DNA from: Hyphomicrobiales bacterium
GTDB taxonomy: Bacteria > Pseudomonadota > Alphaproteobacteria > Rhizobiales > GCA-2746425
Assembly: GCA_002746425.1 (NCBI GenBank)
Contig: NVXB01000013.1
Coordinates: 22,195 to 28,363, forward strand
DNA length: 6,169 bases
Reading direction: 5' to 3'
This document shows positions 1-6,037 of the stretch, in pieces (position 1 is the stretch's first letter; the number at the start of each line of letters is the position of its first letter). The notes beneath the pieces are model-generated. The model was not told the origin of the DNA. It was given only the letters and a program-made list of their open reading frames with translations, and did no database searches. A program made the position numbers and the translations under genes.

Positions 1-401
1 GTGATGGGCGCTATCAGATTATGCTGATGGGTGTTGCCCGCTTTCGCCTGACCAAAGAGCTGACGACACTGACGCCCTATCGCCAGGCGCGCATCAGCGT
101 GGAGCCATTTGAAGAAGATTTTCACGATAATATTGGCGAGGATGATGTCGACCGGGAATTGTTGCTGGAGACATTTAAGGATTATTTGGCAGCCAATGAT
201 CTGGATGCCGATTGGGAGAGCATTAACGGGGCATCCACCGAGGCGCTGGTCAATGCATTGTCGATGATGAGCCCTTACGGGCCGGCTGAAAAGCAGGCAT
301 TGCTTGAAGCGCCGGATTTGAAAACGCGGGCCGAAACCCTGATTGCCATAACTGAGATGGAGCTGGCGCGCAGCGATGATGGCGGCGGTTCGCTGCAGTA
401 G
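1..401 (+). CDS. LON peptidase N-terminal (substrate-binding) domain protein, 3' part
   Basis: The reading frame is open from base 3 (Asp-Gly-Arg-Tyr-Gln-Ile...) to the TAG at 399-401, so this is the C-terminal 132 residues of a gene that starts upstream of the window. The stretch with VARFRL, then PYRQARISVEPFEED, matches the second half of the LON N-terminal beta domain (PF02190), and the rest is the helical tail seen in stand-alone bacterial members. Those proteins are usually a little over 200 residues and contain neither the AAA+ nor the protease domain of Lon. The frame stops after the helical tail here too, so this is not full Lon. Family knowledge suggests substrate or peptide binding in the cytoplasm, but the precise role is not established. 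The gene is followed directly by the Trm112-like gene on the same strand, probably as one transcript. Confidence 0.85.
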   Translation, partial: DGRYQIMLMGVARFRLTKELTTLTPYRQARISVEPFEEDFHDNIGEDDVDRELLLETFKDYLAANDLDADWESINGASTEALVNALSMMSPYGPAEKQALLEAPDLKTRAETLIAITEMELARSDDGGGSLQ

Positions 402-411
402 ATGTAACCGC

Positions 412-588
412 GTGGCAAAACCTGATCCCAAAATGCTTGAGCTGTTGGTGTGCCCGGTAACCCGCACATCCTTGAAGCTTGATGAAACTGGCGTGTGGCT
501 GACCAGTGCGGCGGCACATTTGAAATTTCCCATTCGTGACGGCATTCCCATCATGTTGGTTGAAGAGGCCGAACCGTTTGAAAGTTGA
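412..588 (+). CDS. Trm112-like / UPF0434 family small protein
   Basis: The product is 58 residues if it starts at the GTG at 412-414. It carries the family core: DPKMLELLVCPVT near the N terminus and FPIRDGIPIMLVEEA near the C terminus. Bacterial relatives (the YcaR/UPF0434 group) are about 60 residues. Eukaryotic and archaeal Trm112 is a zinc-binding activator of methyltransferases acting on tRNA, rRNA and release factors; a similar partner role in bacteria is inferred. Only one Cys (in CPV) lies in the core, so a Cys4 zinc site is absent. The start is uncertain: an in-frame ATG at 376 would overlap the LON gene by 26 bp and add 12 residues (MMAAVRCSRCNR) that do not look like the family. 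Neither start has a convincing Shine-Dalgarno sequence, so translation may be coupled to the upstream gene, whose stop lies 10 bp before the GTG. Confidence 0.85.
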   Translation: MAKPDPKMLELLVCPVTRTSLKLDETGVWLTSAAAHLKFPIRDGIPIMLVEEAEPFES

Positions 589-611
589 TGCAGAATGCAT
601 TGTGGCAAAGT

Positions 612-629
612 TTAAGTTGATCAACTAAA
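612..629. promoter_or_regulatory. Probable operator of the TetR-family gene
   Basis: A perfect 12-bp palindrome, AGTTGATCAACT, occupies 615-626. One mismatched pair (614/627) is followed by two further matched pairs (TT 612-613 with AA 628-629). It lies about 28 bp upstream of the TetR ATG, where a repressor would block initiation. TetR proteins bind as dimers to short palindromes and commonly repress their own genes, so self-regulation is the simplest reading. Copies of the half-site also occur alone: AGTTGAT at 583-589, exactly 32 bp before the left half-site, and GTTGATC at 660-666 just inside the gene. A weak -35/-10 pair, TTGTGG (600-605) and AACTAA (623-628) with a 17-bp spacer, would overlap the palindrome. 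Confidence 0.55.
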
Positions 630-643
630 TTGTGATTCGAAGC

Positions 644-648
644 GGGAG
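644..648 (+). promoter_or_regulatory. Ribosome binding site deciding the TetR start
   Basis: GGGAG ends 8 nt before the ATG at 657. The longer in-frame GTG at 648 overlaps the last base of this site and so cannot use it. This supports the ATG at 657. Confidence 0.7.
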
Positions 649-656
649 TGGAAATC

Positions 657-1256
657 ATGGTTGATCGATCCAAGCGGCAACGGCTGGAAGACGCAGCGGC
701 GCAATTGTTCTGGATAAAGGGATATGCCGCCACCAGCATTGCAGATTTGGCGCACGAGGCAGCGGTGCCGATTGGCAATGTTTATTATTATTTCAAAAGC
801 AAAGCAGCGTTAGCCGATACGGTGGCTGCAATGTTTGTGGCGGGCTCTCAGGCTGCCATTGACCATATTGAGCAGGAAATTCCTGCAACAGGCCAGGTTT
901 CCGCTCAAATTGGCATCCAGCGTATAACGGCGTTTTTTGCCATGCTGGAGAAATCTCATCAAAGCCGGGCGCATAGTGGCTGTCCTATTGCGCGCTCTAT
1001 CAGTGATTTTAGGCGTCCAGCGCCCCAAGCTGCCAATGTGGCGGGGCAGGCTCTGACAATTCTGACCGCGTTTTTAGGCCGCGAGTTAAACCGGGCAGGA
1101 CACCCCAATGGGATGGCCGCTGCACAGCAATCTATTGCCTTGTGGCAAGGTGCTATTGTGCTGGCTCATGGGGCCGATGATTTTCAGATTTTAAGGCGGC
1201 TATGCGCGGAGCAGCATGCGTTGTTGCAACGAGATATCGCATCCCATTCTATGTGA
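657..1256 (+). CDS. TetR/AcrR-family transcriptional repressor
   Basis: The product is 199 residues, a normal length for the family. Residues 8-50 form the typical N-terminal DNA-binding domain: a first helix rich in Ala and Leu, LFWIKGYAATSIADLA, then the helix-turn-helix ending in VPIGNVYYYFKSKAAL (about 26-52). The C-terminal half should hold the ligand and dimer interface. It contains a Gly-Cys-Pro-Ile segment near residue 105, a motif common in the YxaF/LmrA-like subgroup, but the inducer cannot be read from sequence. The gene has its own upstream palindrome (615-626) and probably represses itself. Nothing immediately downstream on the same strand would be co-regulated: the next gene converges, with 13 bp between the stops. 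The target could therefore be itself, the VOC gene or a distant gene. The ATG at 657 was chosen over the GTG at 648 because of the GGGAG site. Confidence 0.93.
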   Translation: MVDRSKRQRLEDAAAQLFWIKGYAATSIADLAHEAAVPIGNVYYYFKSKAALADTVAAMFVAGSQAAIDHIEQEIPATGQVSAQIGIQRITAFFAMLEKSHQSRAHSGCPIARSISDFRRPAPQAANVAGQALTILTAFLGRELNRAGHPNGMAAAQQSIALWQGAIVLAHGADDFQILRRLCAEQHALLQRDIASHSM

Positions 1257-1269
1257 CAGAGAACGCACT

Positions 1270-2466
1270 CTAAAGCGCTTGCGCTGCGGCCCAGCCGCTG
1301 GCCCATGCCCATTGAAAGTTATAGCCGCCAAGCCAGCCGGTCACATCCACCGCTTCGCCAATGGCAAAAAGGCCCGGTACTTTATTGGCCTGCATGGTTT
1401 GCGATGACAGTTCTTTGGTGCTGATGCCGCCAATCGTTACCTCGGCCTTGGCAAAACCCTCTGTGCCATTGGGCTTAAAAGGCCAGTTTTGCAGCATGGC
1501 TTCGGCCTGAAGCAGCTTTTTGTCGGGCAGGTTTCCAAGCTCGCTGGTGAGATCGAGCTTTTGTGTGAGTTTCTCGGCCAGGGTTTCAGCCAGTCGCCCG
1601 GCCAATAAAGGAGAAAGCACCGTTTTTAAGGCGCTGCGTGGATGAGATTTTTTGGCGTCAACCAACCAACCGGGCGCGGCATTGGGCAGAAAATTAATAC
1701 CGATTTCCTGGCCGTGACGCCAATAGGATGAAATTTGCAAAATCGCAGGGCCGGACAGGCCTTTATGGGTGAACAACGCTGCCTCACGAAATTTAGTCTT
1801 TTTGTAAGACGCGGTCACATCGGCGGAAACGCCTGACAATTCCTGAAACAGCGCATCATTGCCGCCAAGGGTTAGCGGTACAAGCGCCGGGCGCGGTTCT
1901 ACGATTTTTAAGCCAAAGCGGCGCGCCAGATCATAGGCGATGCCAGTGGCACCCATTTTGGGGATGGATGGCCCGCCGGTGGCGATAACCAGCGAGGGCG
2001 CGCTTATCTTGCCGCCGGAAAGCGTCAGCGAGAACTGGCCATCACTGTGGCTAATCTCACCAATCGGCTGATTGAGTTTTATCTCAGCGTTTCCTTTGGC
2101 GCATTCATCCAGCAGCATTCTGACGATTTGCTTGGCCGAGCCATCGCAAAACAATTGGCCAAGGGTTTTTTCGTGCCAGGCAATGCGGTGTCGCTCGACA
2201 AGGCCCAAAAAATCCTGAGCCGTGTAGCGCCGCAAAGCGGATTTGGCGAAATGGCGATTGGCAGAAAGATAGCATTCAGGTGCGGTATGGATGTTGGTGA
2301 AGTTACAACGGCCACCACCAGAAATGAGGATTTTTTTACCCGCCGCATCGGCATGATCGATGAGCAGAATTTTGCGCCCGCGCTGGCTTGCCATGGCTGC
2401 GCACATCAACCCGGCACCGCCAGCACCCAGAATAATGGCATCATAAGATACGGATTGTTGGATCAT
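1270..2466 (-). CDS. HI0933/BaiN-family FAD-dependent oxidoreductase
   Basis: The protein is a complete 398 residues, the usual size for the family. The dinucleotide-binding motif GAGGAG is at 14-19 with the acidic residue of the second strand at D37. It is followed by the family signature GKKILISGGGRCNFTN (43-58), an internal ATGGPSIPKMG segment, a KGLSGPAILQIS segment, and the C-terminal FAD-contacting GLFAIGEAVDVTGWLGGYN region. The family (YhiN/HI0933, BaiN) is flavin-dependent. BaiN was linked to bile-acid dehydroxylation in gut clostridia, but most proteobacterial members have no assigned substrate, so no specific reaction is claimed. It is transcribed alone: the TetR gene converges on its 3' end and the VOC gene diverges from its 5' end. 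The start has only a weak ribosome site (GAG about 12 nt upstream), but the FAD motif begins at residue 14, so little room exists for another start. Confidence 0.93.
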   Translation of the reverse strand: MIQQSVSYDAIILGAGGAGLMCAAMASQRGRKILLIDHADAAGKKILISGGGRCNFTNIHTAPECYLSANRHFAKSALRRYTAQDFLGLVERHRIAWHEKTLGQLFCDGSAKQIVRMLLDECAKGNAEIKLNQPIGEISHSDGQFSLTLSGGKISAPSLVIATGGPSIPKMGATGIAYDLARRFGLKIVEPRPALVPLTLGGNDALFQELSGVSADVTASYKKTKFREAALFTHKGLSGPAILQISSYWRHGQEIGINFLPNAAPGWLVDAKKSHPRSALKTVLSPLLAGRLAETLAEKLTQKLDLTSELGNLPDKKLLQAEAMLQNWPFKPNGTEGFAKAEVTIGGISTKELSSQTMQANKVPGLFAIGEAVDVTGWLGGYNFQWAWASGWAAAQAL

Positions 2467-2528
2467 GACAGATAAAAACTCGTGTTTGCAAGGTTGAGCG
2501 ATCTATAAACATGTGTCCCGCTTGGGTG

Positions 2529-2542
2529 CCAGTGATAACTGG
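2529..2542. promoter_or_regulatory. Small palindrome in the flavoprotein/VOC divergent region
   Basis: CCAGT-GATA-ACTGG is a perfect 5-bp inverted repeat with a 4-bp spacer, centred between the divergent flavoprotein and VOC genes and 43 bp before the VOC ATG. It could be an operator for either gene. A TATTTA box (2553-2558) lies just downstream as a weak -10 candidate for the VOC gene, and TATAAA (2504-2509) just upstream. The repeat is short, so chance is possible. Confidence 0.25.
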
Positions 2543-2572
2543 ATGCCTTCAATATTTAATCTATTTTTCATG

Positions 2573-2576
2573 AAGG
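2573..2576 (+). promoter_or_regulatory. Ribosome binding site deciding the VOC start
   Basis: AAGG ends 8 nt before the ATG at 2585. The in-frame ATG at 2570 and GTG at 2513 have no comparable site, and the ATG at 2597 has only GGTGA four nt upstream. This favours 2585. Confidence 0.55.
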
Positions 2577-2584
2577 CTGAATTG

Positions 2585-3055
2585 ATGGGTGAATCTATGA
2601 AAAACAACGAAAATGGATCGCCGCCAAAATCCGGTTGGTCAAAGCTTGTACCGGAATTAATGGTCAAGGATTTGGAAATTAGCCGGGGTTTCTGGTGCGA
2701 TATGCTTGGCTTTACGGTTTGCTATCAACGCCCGGAGCAGTTCTTTTGCTATTTAGAGCGCCCTGAGGGCGGGCAAATCATGCTTAGCCAGTTTTCTCGG
2801 CAATGGAATGTTGAGCAAGAAGATGTGCCGTTTGGCCTTGGCACAATGTTTCAGGTAACCGTCGATGATTTGATGCACATTCATGATCGTTTGAAAGCTG
2901 CCGATTGGCCGCTTGATCGGGAGTTGTCGGAAGTATGGCGTCGCCTTGGTGATCGTGAAGGCGGGCGTTTGGAAATTATGGTGCGTGATCCCAACGGCTA
3001 TTATGTGATGATCGCGCAGGATTTGGGCCAGCGGGCATTATCTGCTCAAGACTAA
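2585..3055 (+). CDS. VOC-superfamily protein (glyoxalase/bleomycin-resistance fold)
   Basis: The product is 156 residues from the ATG at 2585. It shows two beta-alpha-beta-beta-beta modules. The first begins at KLVPELMVKDLEISRGFWCDMLGF (20-43), and the second spans MFQVTVDDLMHIHDRL (88-103) to the closing MVRDPNGYYVMIAQDLG (132-148). The overall pattern is closest to the bleomycin-resistance-type proteins, which bind drugs as dimers without metal. Other VOC members are metal-dependent isomerases, dioxygenases or thiol transferases, and I cannot assign a reaction or a resistance function. Residues 1-19 are polar and probably disordered. The gene is divergent from the flavoprotein gene and convergent with the DUF3291 gene, whose TAG overlaps this gene's TAA by 3 bases. 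Confidence 0.88.
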   Translation: MGESMKNNENGSPPKSGWSKLVPELMVKDLEISRGFWCDMLGFTVCYQRPEQFFCYLERPEGGQIMLSQFSRQWNVEQEDVPFGLGTMFQVTVDDLMHIHDRLKAADWPLDRELSEVWRRLGDREGGRLEIMVRDPNGYYVMIAQDLGQRALSAQD

Positions 3056-3564
3056 GCTGAGGATTTTTTGCCCGGTTTTGAAGTTTGCAGTCCTGCTGCA
3101 TCAAATGGCTTTTTGAAATTGAAAGCTTTGGCCGTTGGTCCGTGATCGTGCAAATGTTCAAAATGCAGCACGCCCTCAGCCCAATCGGGTGTGTGGTCAT
3201 CCTCAACCCACCACAAGACATAAGGCGGCCAGCCGCCGCGCTCAAACCACTTTTTGCCGCCGACAAAGGCTTTTTGATGCAGCCCGAAATAGGTGAATTG
3301 AAACAGAAATTCCAAATCCTGCCAGAGCGAAAGTGTGGCCGGTGACCAGCCATCGCCGCGTTCCTCGTAAAAACGGGGGTAGACCTGCGTGCCCCAGCTG
3401 TGCGGGCCGGGATCGCCATCATAGCCGGAACGGGCAATGAAGCCTGGAGCCTTTTCAATCAACGCCATAATGGGGTCATGAAAATCCCGCCACGCATCAT
3501 TAATAGGATTCTCGGCGCGCTGGCGAAAAACACCAAAATTATACAGGGCCAGGCGTTTGGTCAT
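3052..3564 (-). CDS. DUF3291 domain-containing protein
   Basis: The product is 170 residues. The whole length fits the DUF3291 pattern: an N-terminal LALYNFGVFR strand, an APGFIARSG segment (39-47), the hallmark LSLWQDLEFLFQFTYFGLHQKAF (78-100) followed by WFE, then VLWWVEDDHTPDWAEGVLHFEHLHDHGPTAKAFNF (116-150). The family is thought to share the dimeric alpha/beta-barrel fold of small monooxygenases and heme-degrading enzymes, but it has no proven activity. The last 20 residues are a Lys/Ser-rich tail. The gene starts 10 bp after the stop of the UbiH-family gene on the same strand and has no clear ribosome site, so translation is probably coupled. The pairing with a hydroxylase hints at an accessory role, which is inference only. 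Confidence 0.85.
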   Translation of the reverse strand: MTKRLALYNFGVFRQRAENPINDAWRDFHDPIMALIEKAPGFIARSGYDGDPGPHSWGTQVYPRFYEERGDGWSPATLSLWQDLEFLFQFTYFGLHQKAFVGGKKWFERGGWPPYVLWWVEDDHTPDWAEGVLHFEHLHDHGPTAKAFNFKKPFDAAGLQTSKPGKKSSA

Positions 3565-3574
3565 GCCGATTGGT

Positions 3575-4825
3575 TCAAAGCGCTAGGCCTTGTAACAATC
3601 TTGGCTGATCTTTTGATCCAGCCGCCTCGCCAATAAACATTTTTTTCAGCCCCGGCATGCGGTCCACCAACCCAAGGCCAATGGTGCGCGCCAAGCGAAC
3701 AGGCGCAATGTCGTTTGAGAACATCCGGTTGAGAATGTCGGTGAGTATTGCCATTTGCACCGTGTCGGCACGCCGCCAGCGCTCGTAATTTTGCAACACA
3801 TCCAATTGGCCAAAGTCCTGTCCCAAGCGGGCAGCTTCAACAATCACTTCAGACAGGGCTGCCACATCGCGCAAGCCCAGATTAAGGCCCTGACCGGCGA
3901 TGGGATGAATGCCATGGGCGGCATCGCCCAGCAGCGCAAAGCGTGGGCGTACAAAGTCACGGGCAATTTTTAAACCCAGAGGAAAACACTGGCGCGGACT
4001 ATCGAGTGAAAGATCGCCCAACTCATTGCCAATGCGGCGCTCCAATTCCATGCGGAACGTAAATTCATCGCCATTGACCAGACGCTGGGCATCAGCATCT
4101 TTTTCGCTCCATACCAGTGAAGAACGATTGCCGGGCAGCGGCAAAATGGCGAAAGGCCCGGCAGGCAAAAAATGTTCCCAGGCCTTGCCATGATGCGGCT
4201 CGCTATGGGCAATGGTGCACACAATGGCGCTTTGACCATAGCTCCATCCCACCGTTTGAATGCCAGCAAGATTACGTAGCGCAGAACGCACGCCATCGGC
4301 AGCGATCAGCAATTTGGTTTTTAACTCAACGCCGCTGGCGAGTTTCAACGTTTGAAAAGGCTCGTCCAGGGTAAAATGGGTAACGCGGTCAGGGCAGAAA
4401 AACTCCAGGCCCAATTCCTCCCCGCGCTGCGCTAAAATGCGCACCATGGTCTGGTTGGGCACCATGTGAGCAAAGGGTTCGCCGCTTTCGGTTTCACCTT
4501 CAAACGTTAAAAACACCGGCCGCACCGCATTGCCGGTTTGGCTGTCGGTGACAATCATTTCCTCAATGGGTTGCGCATCGACCACCATGTCATCCCAAAC
4601 GCCCAGCGCAGTGAACAGATTACGCCCGCTGGCGGCAATGGCCGAGGCGCGTTGGTCGTTGGAGGGCGCGCGCGGGTCTCGCGGATCAGCAATGGCAACA
4701 CGCAATGAGGGCAGCGCAGATTTCAGCGCCAATGCCATGGCAAGGCCCGCATAGCCAGCCCCAGCAATGACCACATCAAAGATGTTGTTTTGGCTTTTGC
4801 TGGTGGTTGTTGTTTTACGGGCCAT
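3575..4825 (-). CDS. UbiH/COQ6-family FAD-dependent monooxygenase (ubiquinone biosynthesis hydroxylase)
   Basis: The protein is 416 residues, full length for the family. It has the N-terminal FAD motif GAGYAG (22-27), the ADG motif (176-178) in KLLIAADGVRSALR that contacts FAD and NAD(P)H, and the GD motif (300-301) running into HPIAGQGLNLGLRD (307-320). The last is the diagnostic signature of the UbiH/COQ6 hydroxylases. These enzymes hydroxylate the aromatic ring of ubiquinone precursors at the membrane. Alphaproteobacteria use several relatives (UbiH, UbiF, UbiL, UbiM) with different ring positions, so I leave the symbol empty. The ATG has GGA nine nt upstream (4835-4837 on the plus strand), and the FAD motif sits at a normal distance, which supports this start. 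It probably heads an operon with the DUF3291 gene. A palindrome 39 bp upstream of the ATG may regulate it. Confidence 0.93.
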   Translation of the reverse strand: MARKTTTTSKSQNNIFDVVIAGAGYAGLAMALALKSALPSLRVAIADPRDPRAPSNDQRASAIAASGRNLFTALGVWDDMVVDAQPIEEMIVTDSQTGNAVRPVFLTFEGETESGEPFAHMVPNQTMVRILAQRGEELGLEFFCPDRVTHFTLDEPFQTLKLASGVELKTKLLIAADGVRSALRNLAGIQTVGWSYGQSAIVCTIAHSEPHHGKAWEHFLPAGPFAILPLPGNRSSLVWSEKDADAQRLVNGDEFTFRMELERRIGNELGDLSLDSPRQCFPLGLKIARDFVRPRFALLGDAAHGIHPIAGQGLNLGLRDVAALSEVIVEAARLGQDFGQLDVLQNYERWRRADTVQMAILTDILNRMFSNDIAPVRLARTIGLGLVDRMPGLKKMFIGEAAGSKDQPRLLQGLAL

Positions 4826-4863
4826 CGGATTATTTCCAGTATACGAGTTTGCATCACGCTGCG

Positions 4864-4882
4864 ATGTCTATCAGATAGACAT
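4864..4882. promoter_or_regulatory. Perfect 19-bp palindrome, probable operator
   Basis: ATGTCTATC-A-GATAGACAT is a perfect 9-bp inverted repeat around one central base. It lies in the 183-bp divergent region, 39 bp upstream of the UbiH-family ATG and 126 bp upstream of the tesB ATG. Size and symmetry fit a dimeric repressor of the TetR or GntR kind. On the minus strand it would overlap a possible -10 box (TAAATG, 18 bp after TTGCCC), which suggests control of the UbiH-DUF3291 operon. Its sequence differs from the palindrome before the local TetR gene, so a different regulator, encoded elsewhere, is implied. No T-run follows, so it is not a terminator. Confidence 0.5.
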
Positions 4883-4919
4883 TTAGCACGGCTATTGGTA
4901 GGTGGGCAAAGAATGGATT

Positions 4920-4953
4920 TTGCATTTATGCTCGCCAGCTTATGAATATGCAA
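4920..4953. repeat. Inverted repeat TTGCAT...ATGCAA upstream of tesB
   Basis: TTGCAT (4920-4925) and ATGCAA (4948-4953) are inverted copies separated by 22 bp. The left arm also takes part in a smaller palindrome, GCAT-TT-ATGC (4922-4931). TTGCAT (4920-4925) with TATGAA (4941-4946) could serve as a poorly spaced promoter for tesB (15-bp spacer). Short repeats in this composition can arise by chance. Confidence 0.2.
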
Positions 4954-4990
4954 TAAGTGTAAGCTGTTCTCCTTCAAACCCGCCAATTCA

Positions 4991-4995
4991 AGAGG
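4991..4995 (+). promoter_or_regulatory. Probable ribosome binding site of tesB
   Basis: AGAGG lies 13 nt before the ATG at 5009, which is longer than ideal. The in-frame alternative ATG at 5042 has no site at all. An out-of-frame ATG at 4998 is only 2 nt away from AGAGG, too close to be used efficiently. Confidence 0.4.
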
Positions 4996-5008
4996 TCATG
5001 ACGCAAAA

Positions 5009-5917
5009 ATGCCTGATAAACCTGCACCTGATCGCGCTGCTATGCCATCCGCTGTTGAGCACCTTTTGGAGATTTTGGATCTGGAAGAAATAGCGCCGGG
5101 GCGTTATCGCGGGCAAAGCCCACAAGATGGCTGGCAACGGGTTTATGGCGGGCAGGTTCTTGGGCAGGCTTTGGTGGCGGCGTCGCGCACCGTGGACCGG
5201 CTGGAAAACCCGCGCTTTTTGCATTCGCTACACGCCTATTTTCTGCGTCCGGGCGATCCGGCAACGCCGATACTCTATGAGGTGGATATTGTGCGGGACG
5301 GGCGCAGTTTCTCAACCCGGCAGGTCAGGGCCATTCAAAACGGCAAACAAATCTATATGATGTCCGCCAGCTTTCAGACCGAGGAAGTCGGCATGGAGCA
5401 TCAAATAGATATGCCGGATGTGCCAATGCCAGAAGAGTTGATGGGCGAGCAGGAAATGCGGACCATGATGCTGGCTCAGCCCAATATTCCAGAGCCGGTT
5501 CAACGCTATTGGCAGCGTGAGCGGCCGATTGAATTTCGCCCGGTGAATTTGAAGCACTATGTCAGCAATGCCCAATTGCCGCCGCAGCAACATGTGTGGC
5601 TGCGCATGACAGCGCCATTGCCGAATGACCCGGCGCTGCAAAAATGCGCCTTAGCCTATATGTCGGATATGACTTTGCTTGACACTTCTTTGTTTGCACA
5701 CGGCAAAAGCATGTTCTCCGATGGGCTGCAAATGGCCAGTCTTGATCACGCCATGTGGTTCCACCGTCCCTTTATTGCCCATGAGTGGATGCTTTATACG
5801 CAAGATAGTCCCAGCACCTCAAATGCCCGGGGTTTTTGTCGGGGATCATTATACTCCCGTAATGGCGAGCTGATTGCCTCTGTGACCCAAGAAGGTCTCA
5901 TTCGCAGAATTGACTAA
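5009..5917 (+). CDS. tesB: Acyl-CoA thioesterase II (TesB)
   Basis: The product is 302 residues; E. coli TesB is 286. It is a double-hotdog thioesterase that hydrolyses medium- and long-chain acyl-CoA to free fatty acid and CoA in the cytoplasm. The first hotdog contains QRVYGGQVLGQALVAA (43-58) and FLHSLHAYFLRPGDP (70-84). The second contains YMSDMTLLDTSL (217-228), SLDHAMWFHRPF (244-255) and the C-terminal VTQEGLIR (292-299). By alignment from memory, the E. coli catalytic trio Asp204, Thr228 and Gln278 corresponds to D220, S244 and Q294, so the Thr is replaced by Ser, a conservative change that keeps the hydroxyl. The gene stands alone on the plus strand, divergent from the UbiH-family gene. 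I see no strong terminator after its TAA. A second in-frame ATG at 5042 is less likely because it lacks a ribosome site. Confidence 0.95.
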   Translation: MPDKPAPDRAAMPSAVEHLLEILDLEEIAPGRYRGQSPQDGWQRVYGGQVLGQALVAASRTVDRLENPRFLHSLHAYFLRPGDPATPILYEVDIVRDGRSFSTRQVRAIQNGKQIYMMSASFQTEEVGMEHQIDMPDVPMPEELMGEQEMRTMMLAQPNIPEPVQRYWQRERPIEFRPVNLKHYVSNAQLPPQQHVWLRMTAPLPNDPALQKCALAYMSDMTLLDTSLFAHGKSMFSDGLQMASLDHAMWFHRPFIAHEWMLYTQDSPSTSNARGFCRGSLYSRNGELIASVTQEGLIRRID

Positions 5918-5972
5918 AAAATAGGCACTTTAAATTTTGTGATTATAATTTAGGCATAATTGCAAAAGTTAC

Positions 5973-5992
5973 CATGGTGTCATCATGGGGTC
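5973..5992. repeat. Tandem 11-bp-phased direct repeat, possible activator site
   Basis: CATGGTGTC (5973-5981) and CATGGGGTC (5984-5992) are direct repeats with one mismatch, spaced 11 bp apart, about one helical turn. The first overlaps the palindrome ACCATGGT (5971-5978). They sit about 125-140 bp upstream of the predicted sigma-54 start site, the usual range for enhancer-binding activators. They do not match the NtrC consensus. Confidence 0.25.
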
Positions 5993-6037
5993 CGGCATCT
6001 GTATATTTGCCCCGTTAACTTTAATTTATACCTATTT

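Noticed and set aside
588..600. Small hairpin ATGCA-GAA-TGCAT after the Trm112-like gene as a terminator
   Set aside because: The stem is only 5 bp, A/T-containing, and no T-run follows.
1272..1285. AGCGC-TT-GCGCT inverted repeat at the TetR/flavoprotein junction as a bidirectional terminator
   Set aside because: The 2-nt loop cannot form with the full stem, there is no T-run on either side, and it overlaps the flavoprotein coding end.
2047..2475. 142-residue plus-strand frame opposite the flavoprotein gene
   Set aside because: It is the antisense shadow of a well-conserved FAD domain and shows no family features of its own.
2513..2584. N-terminal extension of the VOC protein from the GTG at 2513
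   Set aside because: The added 24 residues match nothing in the family and no ribosome site precedes the GTG; AAGG at 2573-2576 supports 2585.
4902..5093. 63-residue plus-strand frame overlapping the tesB start
   Set aside because: It overlaps tesB out of frame, has no recognisable domain, and covers the promoter region.
5922..5943. GCAC...GTGA spacing (5925-5942) as an NtrC site
   Set aside because: The half-sites are 10 bp apart rather than about 7, and the flanking bases do not fit the consensus.
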